DNA of 64,000 nucleotides. Source: an uncultured Thiotrichaceae bacterium (GTDB lineage: Bacteria; Pseudomonadota; Gammaproteobacteria; Thiotrichales; Thiotrichaceae). Position numbers and translations under genes: made by a program. Numbering within the stretch: position 1 is the stretch's first letter; every line of letters starts with the position of its first letter. Location of the stretch: assembly GCA_937925855.1 (NCBI GenBank), contig CALAMO010000045.1:1-64000 (forward strand). Direction: 5' to 3'. Shown here piece after piece: positions 36,071 through 43,793 of the stretch. Under the pieces are notes generated by a model. The model made no database searches and was not told where the DNA came from. It worked only from the letters and a program-made list of their open reading frames with translations.

Positions 36071-36144
36071 GGTGAAGCAAATCGGTGCTGACGTGCATCG
36101 ATCACAGCAGAAAAACAGCTTAAGTTGAACAGAGGAAAAGGCAA

Positions 36145-37440
36145 ATGACAGACTTTCCAGCAATCACGATTACTAATTTTGAGACGGCTAGCCGCGATGA
36201 AATTGAGGCTGTCCAGCGGGCACGCTTGCAGTGGACGCTGCAACATGCTTATGCCAATTCCCCGATGTATAAACAGAAGTTTGACGCAGCAGGCGTACAT
36301 CCCAGCGATCTAAAACAAAGCAGTGACATCAGCCTGTTTCCTTATACCACCAAGCAAGACCTGCGTGATAATTATCCCTTCAACACTTTCGCGCTGCCGA
36401 TGGAACAGATCGTGCGCATCCACGCTTCCAGCGGCACCACCGGCAAGCCCACCGTCGTCGGTTACAGCCAGGGTGACATCGATCGCTGGGCAGAGCTGGT
36501 CGCGCGCTCGATTCAGGCCGCAGGCGGCACCGCCAAAGACAAGGTGCATGTCGCCTATGGCTACGGCCTGTTTACCGGCGGCCTAGGCGCACATTATGGC
36601 GCAGAAAAAATGGGCTGTACGGTCATCCCTTTTGGCGGTGGCCAGACCGAGCGTCAGGTGCAGCTGATACAGGATTTCAAGCCGGACATTATTATGGTCA
36701 CGCCCTCGTACTGCCTAAATATCGCCGATGAATTTGAGCGCCAAGGGCTGGATCCGCGCCAATCCTCACTGCGGGTTGCGATTTTTGGGGCAGAACCTTG
36801 GACCAATGCGATGCGGGCCGAAATTGAAACGCGCATGGGGCTAGATGCGGTCGATATTTATGGCCTGTCGGAAATTCTCGGCCCCGGTGTCGCGCAGGAA
36901 TTTGTTAGCACAAAAGATGGCCCAACGCTGTGGGAAGACTGTTTCTACCCTGAAATTGTTGATACTGAGACGCTACAGCCGGTGGCAGACGGCACAGAAG
37001 GTGAACTGGTGTTTACCACGCTGGTGAAAGAAGCACTGCCAATTATTCGTTATCGTACCCGCGACCTGACTCGGCTGCTGCCGGGCAGCGCTTGTCATAT
37101 GCGCCGCATGGAAAAAATCACCGGGCGCAGTGACGATATGATGATTATTAGGGGCGTCAACGTGTTCCCCACGCAGATTGAGGAACTGATTCTACAGACC
37201 GTAAATCTATCACCGCATTACCAGCTGGAAGTGTATCAGGACGGCAATATGGCCGGGCTAACGGTGAACGTGGAAATCGCTGATAACACGGCGTCTCAAA
37301 TCGCCAGAGCGCAGGCGGCACAGGCATTACAACAGTCGATCAAGTCGATGATTGGGATTAGCGCGGAGATTAAGGTGAAAGCCGAGGGGGAAGTGGCACG
37401 GTCGCAGGGCAAAGCGCAGCGGGTGGTGGATGTACGGTAG
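36145..37440 (+). CDS. paaK: Phenylacetate-CoA ligase PaaK
   Basis: A 431-residue adenylate-forming ligase that activates phenylacetate to phenylacetyl-CoA, the first step of the paa pathway. The ATP-binding loop is HASSGTTGKPTVVGY. YGLSEILGPGVAQE is characteristic of PaaK. The hinge region is YRTRDLTRLLPGSACHMRRMEKITGRSDDMMIIRGVNVFP, and the C-terminal domain ends with a Lys-rich stretch. GAGGAAAAGGC precedes the ATG. It is 74 nt after paaJ. The paa ring-oxygenase and hydrolase genes are not in this window. Confidence 0.95.
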   Translation: MTDFPAITITNFETASRDEIEAVQRARLQWTLQHAYANSPMYKQKFDAAGVHPSDLKQSSDISLFPYTTKQDLRDNYPFNTFALPMEQIVRIHASSGTTGKPTVVGYSQGDIDRWAELVARSIQAAGGTAKDKVHVAYGYGLFTGGLGAHYGAEKMGCTVIPFGGGQTERQVQLIQDFKPDIIMVTPSYCLNIADEFERQGLDPRQSSLRVAIFGAEPWTNAMRAEIETRMGLDAVDIYGLSEILGPGVAQEFVSTKDGPTLWEDCFYPEIVDTETLQPVADGTEGELVFTTLVKEALPIIRYRTRDLTRLLPGSACHMRRMEKITGRSDDMMIIRGVNVFPTQIEELILQTVNLSPHYQLEVYQDGNMAGLTVNVEIADNTASQIARAQAAQALQQSIKSMIGISAEIKVKAEGEVARSQGKAQRVVDVR

Positions 37441-37502
37441 GGAACTCGGCAAGTGTATGCTCGCACAGCATAAGTAACGATCGCGACAGGGTCGTGCTCG
37501 CC

Positions 37503-37889
37503 TTAGAACGCGACCACTGTCCACCCATCCGGCTGCAGCTTCCCATCAGACAGCAAAATCTTCTCATCTGCCTTGAACCCACGATAACGTTCCAGGTTCT
37601 CCGCTACGATGCGCCCAAAGGCCGTGCGGAAAATCACCGAGCGTGACTTCAGGTCAGCCAACGGCCCCAACATCGCCTTATCAGTTCCGATCGTCACCAC
37701 CTGATAGCGCGCCGCTGCGGCGTGCGTATCAATCCAGTCCTGCATCGCTGAGAACTTAGGCTTCATCGCAAAGGACGTATCGACCACGACTAACACCTGC
37801 TGCGGGTTCTGGTTCAGGTAAACATGCGCCGCCGCCCAGCCCACAATATGCAGCACGGCGAACAGCGCAAACACCTTCAGCCACTTCAT
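37503..37889 (-). CDS. Small membrane-anchored protein with VWA-like fold
   Basis: A 128-residue protein. Residues 1-25 are a single N-terminal hydrophobic segment, probably an anchor. The rest opens VLVVVDTSFAMKPKFSAMQ, a degenerate VWA/MIDAS-like motif (DTSFA in place of DxSxS), and later contains ILLSDG, similar to the conserved second half of a VWA strand. It lies 4 nt downstream of the SBP-VWA lipoprotein gene and is surely cotranscribed. I do not recognise a named family. Confidence 0.7.
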   Translation of the reverse strand: MKWLKVFALFAVLHIVGWAAAHVYLNQNPQQVLVVVDTSFAMKPKFSAMQDWIDTHAAAARYQVVTIGTDKAMLGPLADLKSRSVIFRTAFGRIVAENLERYRGFKADEKILLSDGKLQPDGWTVVAF

Positions 37890-37893
37890 CGCG

Positions 37894-39597
37894 CTACATC
37901 TCCGAATTAAGCAAATTACCGATACGGTACGCCGCCGACCCAGCAGAGGACTCGACGTACGCCCCCTCAGCCAGCGAGGCTAAATCCTTCAGGTGGGGTG
38001 AACTCAGTTCATAAGCAATCGCGTGCACCGGAATACCCGACCATTCCAGCGCACTTTTCACGCTGTCAAAATCCAGCCCGCGATTCGTCTCGCCATCCGA
38101 TAACAGGAAGATCACGCGCTTATGATCGGGATACTGCTTACCGTATTCAATCAGCTGATTCGCTGCGACCAGCACCGCATCATTAGTCGCGGTCTTACCC
38201 CCAGTGGTTAAGCGTCCGACCGCACCGCTGAACAAGGCTTTCTGCTGCACATCAAACGGACGAATATACAAATCCACATTAACGCGCTCACTGTAACTGA
38301 CGAGGCCAATCGCATTGGTCGAGCTAATCAGGTCAGCCGACTCAATCAGCGCCTCTTTCAGATTACGAATCCGTAGCCCTTCCATCGAACCGGAAACATC
38401 GGCCACAAACACGGCGGCAATCGGACGCCCCCCTGATTTTTTCTGTTTCCACAGCTTCTGCGCCTGCCCAAGCAGCGAGCCATCGGCCAGCTGATAAGCA
38501 TCAACATACGCTGCATTGCGCCCAAAACCAAAGCTATTCGCTGCCTGCTGCTGAGTTTTAATGAACTGTGCAAACAGCTTTAACACCTCACGCTCCGCCG
38601 GGTCGGCTTCTGGCGTAGCATACAGCGGGCTGTCATGGCGCACGCCAAAGGGCACAAAGGTATAGTCATCCATACCCGTCACATTAACCCAGGACTGATG
38701 CTCCATCACCAGCGCGTCCAACACGCCGCTGCCCTGGGCTGCATCGCGCATTTGCAGCGTGTTCTGCGCCACAAACGGCACACCGGCCTGAAATGCCTCA
38801 AACGCACTCGCCACATCGGGCGACAGCATCTGTGACTCATCGCCCTGGGCGAAGGCATCCAACACCGTCAGCAAGAAATTCAGCCCAGTACTGGACTGAT
38901 AGGGGTTGGTATAACCCATCGCAAACTGGCCGCTGCTCACATTAGTCAACAGCTTGGCAATATCGAGCTGGCCGTCGCTGGTGATCTGGTCGATCTTTGA
39001 TTTTTTAACGATAATCCCGGCGGTATTGGGCGCAGTGCGCTCGGCAATCATCTCCAGCGGGATGCCACTGGCGCTGAGCATCTTGCCCCACAGGAAATTA
39101 CTGGGCGAATACGCATCCGGGGTATAGCGTCGTGCTAGCATAAACTGTGCGCCTAAACCGGAAGCCATTTTACGAATTGCCACCCTGGCCTGCTTGCCGT
39201 TGCTAATAGTCAGCCGCTCACGGTTAAACGCCTCCGCCAGCTCCAGATAAAATCCGTCGCGGCCCTGGCCGGCTTTTTCAGAAGAGGTAAAAATCTCCAC
39301 CGCTTCGGTGCGCGTATCGTCACGCACATTCAGCGCCAGCGGGTACTCACGCAGATCGGGCAGCATCGCTAATAGATTCGTCTTACTCAGCTGGATATTC
39401 GCGCGCACCTGATTTTCATCATAGGTCGGCTGCACCGTATCCGTCACCAGCGCATTGATTCTTGCGGCGGCACTTTCTGGGCTGTCGACGTTCGAGCCGC
39501 AGCCCGGTAATAGCGTGCCGGAGAATAGACTAATGCATAGCAGTGCAAACAGCGCTTTAATCCCTGAAGCGCCGCGTTTTTTTCTGTGTCGTGTCAT
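37894..39597 (-). CDS. Lipoprotein fusing a solute-binding domain and a VWA domain
   Basis: A 567-residue lipoprotein with lipobox LLPGC (C33) after a basic N-terminus. Residues about 60-380 resemble a type 2 periplasmic substrate-binding fold (PLALNVRDDTRTEAVEIFTSSEKA, VASAFEAFQAGVPFVAQN). Residues about 393-560 are a VWA domain with a complete MIDAS: DVSGS (about 399-403), the Thr in TTGGKTATNDAV, and LLSDGETNRGLDFD. Proteins with this SBP-plus-VWA layout exist in other bacteria, often near TelA- or XpaC-like genes, but their role is undescribed to my knowledge. It is the central member of a three-gene operon. Confidence 0.82.
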   Translation of the reverse strand: MTRHRKKRGASGIKALFALLCISLFSGTLLPGCGSNVDSPESAAARINALVTDTVQPTYDENQVRANIQLSKTNLLAMLPDLREYPLALNVRDDTRTEAVEIFTSSEKAGQGRDGFYLELAEAFNRERLTISNGKQARVAIRKMASGLGAQFMLARRYTPDAYSPSNFLWGKMLSASGIPLEMIAERTAPNTAGIIVKKSKIDQITSDGQLDIAKLLTNVSSGQFAMGYTNPYQSSTGLNFLLTVLDAFAQGDESQMLSPDVASAFEAFQAGVPFVAQNTLQMRDAAQGSGVLDALVMEHQSWVNVTGMDDYTFVPFGVRHDSPLYATPEADPAEREVLKLFAQFIKTQQQAANSFGFGRNAAYVDAYQLADGSLLGQAQKLWKQKKSGGRPIAAVFVADVSGSMEGLRIRNLKEALIESADLISSTNAIGLVSYSERVNVDLYIRPFDVQQKALFSGAVGRLTTGGKTATNDAVLVAANQLIEYGKQYPDHKRVIFLLSDGETNRGLDFDSVKSALEWSGIPVHAIAYELSSPHLKDLASLAEGAYVESSAGSAAYRIGNLLNSEM

Positions 39598-39606
39598 AGA
39601 AACTCC

Positions 39607-40314
39607 CTAGCTCCCTTTCGCAACCTGCGCCAATGCGACCAATCGCGCCAGCGTATCGGTGCGGTCAAACTGGCTAAATGACTGTATATTCGCGACTTCA
39701 ACCGCAGTATCCGTCAGGGCATCAAATAAATTGTTATTCTCATCCCGCAGCTCATCGAGGCGCTGCGCCTGTTCGGCATATAAGCCGGTATGCTTGTCCA
39801 TGCGCTCCTGCTGTGCGCTGGTGCTGATCAGGGCTGGATCGCGCTTATTATGAGCAATGGTGGACATGCTGTGTCCAATGGTTACCATGTCGGCCAGATT
39901 CTGGATGGCCTGTTTCTGCACGGAACGCGCCGCGCCGAGATAAGTAAGCGGGCTGTTCTTTTTACCAAAGAAGCGCGTTTCCACCACGGCATGGTAATCA
40001 TCAATAATCCCGGTCAGGGTATGTGCCTGCCGCTCGCCTTCTGCTAAATCGAGCCCAGCTAGTTCGGTTTTGAGTTGACCCAGCCGTGCAATCAGTTCGC
40101 CGTGTTCCTGCGCCTCGCGGGCCTGTAGCCATTCCATATCATCCGCCAGCGAGAACCCGGCGAAGCGATAGATCAGCGGTACTGTCAGAGCCGCCCCCAA
40201 GGACAACACCGTATACAGACCGGTCAATAGGAGATCGCCCTGGAACCACCCATAAAAGGCAGCAATCAGGCACAAAGATATTATTAGAGCACAGAGGGCG
40301 AACTGCTTAATCAT
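39607..40314 (-). CDS. Membrane-anchored coiled-coil protein, possibly XpaC-like
   Basis: A 235-residue protein with two N-terminal hydrophobic segments (about 6-24 and 30-52), then a largely helical, charged region with heptad-like spacing (EWLQAREAQEHGELIARLGQ) and a conserved-looking FFGKKNSPLTYLG block. I see a loose resemblance to XpaC-type proteins that occur with VWA/TelA genes, not enough to name it. First gene of the operon, 9 nt before the SBP-VWA gene. Probably faces the cytoplasm with a long helical stalk. Confidence 0.65.
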   Translation of the reverse strand: MIKQFALCALIISLCLIAAFYGWFQGDLLLTGLYTVLSLGAALTVPLIYRFAGFSLADDMEWLQAREAQEHGELIARLGQLKTELAGLDLAEGERQAHTLTGIIDDYHAVVETRFFGKKNSPLTYLGAARSVQKQAIQNLADMVTIGHSMSTIAHNKRDPALISTSAQQERMDKHTGLYAEQAQRLDELRDENNNLFDALTDTAVEVANIQSFSQFDRTDTLARLVALAQVAKGS

Positions 40315-40453
40315 GCTAGCAGTGTCTCATTTTCCATGGGGACTGTCATTAAAACCAAAGACAGATTCATGGATATAGTGACTGGATATGGCGAGTGGCT
40401 ATTATCGAGTGCAGCAGAGACAGTCGCACACTTTGACGCTAAACTGCTCTGCC

Positions 40454-42391
40454 ATGAATGATCTAGCTACCGCCGCGTGCGACACTGCGCACAAGCCGCG
40501 CATCTTACTGTGCATCCCACCGATGACTCAGCTCAATACGCCCTACCCGGCGACGGCGTATCTCACCGGTTTTCTGCGCGAAAATGGTTATCAGACCACA
40601 CAGTGCGATCTAGCGATTGAGTTATTGCTGCAGCTATTCACGCACCCCGGACTGGAACAGATGCGTAGCGTGGTCGAGGATAACTACGCGGCTGTAGAGG
40701 ATGCTGATCTGCCGGAGGTGATCTACCATTTTCTGGCGCAGTTCGATGATTATGCACGCAGCGTAGCACCCGCTATCCGCTTTCTCCAGGGTAAAGATCC
40801 CAGTCTGGCACTGCGTATTGCCACCCGCCGCTTCCTACCGGAAGGCCCAGCGTTTGACAGCTTAGCCGGGCTGGATGAAGCGGTCGGCGACGCGCTGAGC
40901 TGGGCATTTGGCGAACTGGGCACACAGGATAGAGCCAAGCACCTGGCGACATTGTTTATTGATGATCTAGTGCAGGTCATTCAACAGGGTGTCGACCCGC
41001 ATTTTGAAGTCTCGCGCTACGGTGAGAAACTGGCAGCGTCTAACGGCAGTTTTGATGATTTATACGCCGCACTGACGGCAGCACCCGGCTTAATTGAACA
41101 AACGCTGGCGGCGCGGGTCGCTGAGCATCTAGCTCGCACCCAGCCCGATGTGCTGGGGCTGACGGTGCCTTTTCCCGGTAATTTGCTCGGTGCTCTGCAC
41201 ATCGCCCGCACCTGTCGCGCCTTATCACCGCACACCAAGATCATTCTGGGCGGCGGTTATGTGAATACCGAACTGCGCAGCCTGCGCGACCCACGTATTT
41301 TTGAGTACGTGGATTTTATCACGCTGGATGATGGCGAACAGCCGCTGCTACGTTTGTTGGCACACCTGCGCGGTGAGTGCGGCCTAGACGCTTTACAGCG
41401 CACTTATTATCAGCGAGACGGCCAGCTGCACTACCAACAGCAGCACCAGCTCGCAGACATTCCGCATAAAGACATCGGCACGCCGGTGTACGACGGCCTG
41501 CCGCTGGATGCCTATTTGTCGCTGTGTGAGATGCTGAATCCCATGCACCGCATCTGGAGCGATGCGCGCTGGAATAAACTAACCATGGCACACGGCTGCT
41601 ACTGGAAAAAATGCAGCTTCTGTGATGTCAGCCTAGATTATATCGGACGCTATGATGAGGCCGGCGCCGATATTATTATCGAGCGAATGGAGGCCTTGCT
41701 AGCAGAAACCGGACAGAGCGGCTTTCATTTCGTCGATGAGGCCGCGCCGCCCAAAGTGATGTTTGCGCTCGCCGAAAAGATTATTGCCAAAGGCCTGACC
41801 GTGACCTGGTGGGGCAACATTCGCTTTGAAAAAACCTTCACCCCAGAGCGCTGCCAGCTGCTGGCGGCCTCCGGCTGTGTGGCGGTGAGTGGCGGGCTGG
41901 AAGTAGCCTCCGACCGCTTACTAAAATTAATGCAAAAGGGCGTAGACGTCGCCCAGGTCGCGCGGGTGACCAAAGCCTTTGCGGATGCGGGCATTCTGGT
42001 GCATGCCTATCTGATGTATGGCTTTCCAACGCAAACCGAGGCCGAAACCGTGGATGCGTTGGAATATGTGCGCCAGCTGATGCAGCAGGGCTGTATTCAC
42101 TCCGGCTACTGGCACCGCTTTGCCGCCACGATTCACAGCCCGGTCGGACTGGCGCCTAATGAATACCGCATTAAACTGGTTCGGTCTGATGGCGCGACGT
42201 TTGCACAAAATGATGTCGACTTTATTGATCCGGTGGGTGCTGATCACGCGATGTTAGGCGCAGGCTTAAAGCGAGCGATGTATAACTATATGCACGGTAT
42301 GGGCTTTGAGTTTACGGTGGATGAGTGGTTTGAGGCCGAACTAGCGCCGACCTCAGTGCCTGAGGATTTTATTGCGCGGGCGCTGCGCTAG
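40454..42391 (+). CDS. B12-binding-domain radical SAM protein with CX4CX2C motif
   Basis: About 645 residues from the ATG at 40454; an in-frame ATG at 40388 adds 22 residues and cannot be excluded. The N-terminal half contains a cobalamin-binding-like fold (ILLCIPPMTQLNTPYPA, KIILGGGYVNTEL, YVDFITLDDGEQPLLRLL). The radical SAM cluster motif is C382-Y-W-K-K-C387-S-F-C390, one residue longer than CX3CX2C, followed by VSGGLEVASDRLLKLMQKG, a family strand. The function is unknown: class members methylate, cyclise or modify lipids, peptides and antibiotics. Its 3' end overlaps the convergent MFS gene by 23 nt. Confidence 0.85.
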   Translation: MNDLATAACDTAHKPRILLCIPPMTQLNTPYPATAYLTGFLRENGYQTTQCDLAIELLLQLFTHPGLEQMRSVVEDNYAAVEDADLPEVIYHFLAQFDDYARSVAPAIRFLQGKDPSLALRIATRRFLPEGPAFDSLAGLDEAVGDALSWAFGELGTQDRAKHLATLFIDDLVQVIQQGVDPHFEVSRYGEKLAASNGSFDDLYAALTAAPGLIEQTLAARVAEHLARTQPDVLGLTVPFPGNLLGALHIARTCRALSPHTKIILGGGYVNTELRSLRDPRIFEYVDFITLDDGEQPLLRLLAHLRGECGLDALQRTYYQRDGQLHYQQQHQLADIPHKDIGTPVYDGLPLDAYLSLCEMLNPMHRIWSDARWNKLTMAHGCYWKKCSFCDVSLDYIGRYDEAGADIIIERMEALLAETGQSGFHFVDEAAPPKVMFALAEKIIAKGLTVTWWGNIRFEKTFTPERCQLLAASGCVAVSGGLEVASDRLLKLMQKGVDVAQVARVTKAFADAGILVHAYLMYGFPTQTEAETVDALEYVRQLMQQGCIHSGYWHRFAATIHSPVGLAPNEYRIKLVRSDGATFAQNDVDFIDPVGADHAMLGAGLKRAMYNYMHGMGFEFTVDEWFEAELAPTSVPEDFIARALR

Positions 42392-43643
42392 CCGCCCGCA
42401 CCGGCTCTGCTGGCAGCAAAAAAGCACAGCCCGTCGCCAAGGCCGCTGCCACCCCGAGGAACACATACAACAGCGCAAAATTCCCGGCAGCATCAAACAT
42501 CGACCCCGCCAGCTTCACCGTCAGCCCCCCTATGCCGAGCGCCAGCACAAACTTAGCCCCATAGGCAAGCGAGCGCCATGCAAACGGGGTGTACCGCGCC
42601 ACCAGTATATTCTCCGCCGCCGCGAAACCAGAGATACCGCCCAACGCCAACGCTGATAGCAACAACAACGGCTCATCGACCGCATCTGCGATAAAAAACA
42701 GCGGCAGCAGGAGAACCAACCAAAACGTAATATAAGTGCGACGCGGTGATATTTTATCGGCTAGCCAGCCGCCCAGCAGGCTAAGGAGCGATGCGATAAA
42801 GACAATCACCCCGACATAAAGTCCAATTTCGGTATAGCTAGTCGCAAAGCGCTCACTGAGGCCCTGCTCAAACAGTTTGGGCATAGTATGCGTCAGTCCA
42901 GCATAGATAAAGCCAGTACTCGCCATCGTCAGTGTCAGCAATAGAAAAACACGGCGCCGCGCACCCGCTGTGGGCGCGGCGCTAGGGGCCGCTTCGACGC
43001 TAATATCAGTGACATGCTGAAACCGCCAGCTCAAGTACAGCATCAACCCAGCTCCGACACTCAACAGGCCTGGCACCATGAACGCAAAGCGCCACGAAGC
43101 ATAATCAATCATCAGGCCCACAAATGGGGCTGCCAGTGCTGCACCGATGCCGCCACACAGACCGTTAATCCCCATGGTCATCCCCTGGGTACGGCTACTG
43201 GCAATCAGCCAGGCGATGCCCACCGGATGATAAATCGCTGCAAATAAACCGATCAGCGACAGACCAATCGTAAGCTGCAGCGTGTTTTGGGCTAGCCCCA
43301 CGACCATTGTCGCCCCGCCGACGCCAACGAAGAATACAATCATCATGCCGACCTGACTCCAGCGATCGCCAAACCAGCCCGCAGGCAGTGCCGCAACGCC
43401 ATATAAAACCAAACCCAAACTCGCCAGCCCCAGCATTTCACCGTAGCCCATCCCAAAGGTCGCAGGCAGGTATAACACTGCGGTGGCATACAGAATCACC
43501 ACCATATGCGTGAGAATGTGAGCGATGTTGGAATACAGCGCGATGGCAAGCCCCAGCTTACGCGGCTTATGCTTGCGTTGACTGTTGCTGTGAGCCGCTT
43601 GGGGAGCAGGCTGCGCAGTGGAAGCAGGCTGATGTATGGACAT
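42369..43643 (-). CDS. Major facilitator superfamily transporter
   Basis: A 424-residue protein with 12 predicted spans and a short polar central loop. The N-half loop 2-3 segment WFGDRWSQVGMM matches the MFS motif A region, and GGWLADKISPRRT repeats it in the second half. ATG with a MSIHQPASTAQPAPQ leader rich in polar residues. No close family can be named, so the substrate is unknown. Convergent with the radical SAM gene. Confidence 0.87.
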   Translation of the reverse strand: MSIHQPASTAQPAPQAAHSNSQRKHKPRKLGLAIALYSNIAHILTHMVVILYATAVLYLPATFGMGYGEMLGLASLGLVLYGVAALPAGWFGDRWSQVGMMIVFFVGVGGATMVVGLAQNTLQLTIGLSLIGLFAAIYHPVGIAWLIASSRTQGMTMGINGLCGGIGAALAAPFVGLMIDYASWRFAFMVPGLLSVGAGLMLYLSWRFQHVTDISVEAAPSAAPTAGARRRVFLLLTLTMASTGFIYAGLTHTMPKLFEQGLSERFATSYTEIGLYVGVIVFIASLLSLLGGWLADKISPRRTYITFWLVLLLPLFFIADAVDEPLLLLSALALGGISGFAAAENILVARYTPFAWRSLAYGAKFVLALGIGGLTVKLAGSMFDAAGNFALLYVFLGVAAALATGCAFLLPAEPVRAASAAPAQ

Positions 43644-43670
43644 GGCGCATAAACTCCGAGCACAAAAAAA

Positions 43671-43699
43671 GCGGATGATACAGCACTCACATCATCCGC
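43671..43699 (-). terminator. Rho-independent terminator below the orphan binding-protein gene
   Basis: GCGGATGAT (43671-43679) pairs with ATCATCCGC (43691-43699) and is flanked by an A7 run on the left and T5 on the right, giving a bidirectional terminator between the MFS and binding-protein genes. It would end the binding-protein transcript. Confidence 0.8.
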
Positions 43700-43761
43700 T
43701 TTTTGTACCGCAATGACTAGCCCAAGATCAGCTCAGCGCGTTTATGGCGCGCCGTCAGAAC

Positions 43762-43787
43762 GGACTATGGCGCAGCAGCGCCAGTCC
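43762..43787 (-). promoter_or_regulatory. Stem-loop just after the binding-protein stop
   Basis: GGACT-AT-GGCGC-AGCA-GCGCC-AGTCC forms a strong hairpin (two bulged bases) six nt below the stop codon, without a T-run. It likely protects the mRNA 3' end. Followed 60 nt later by the terminator. Confidence 0.5.
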
Positions 43788-43793
43788 TATTAC

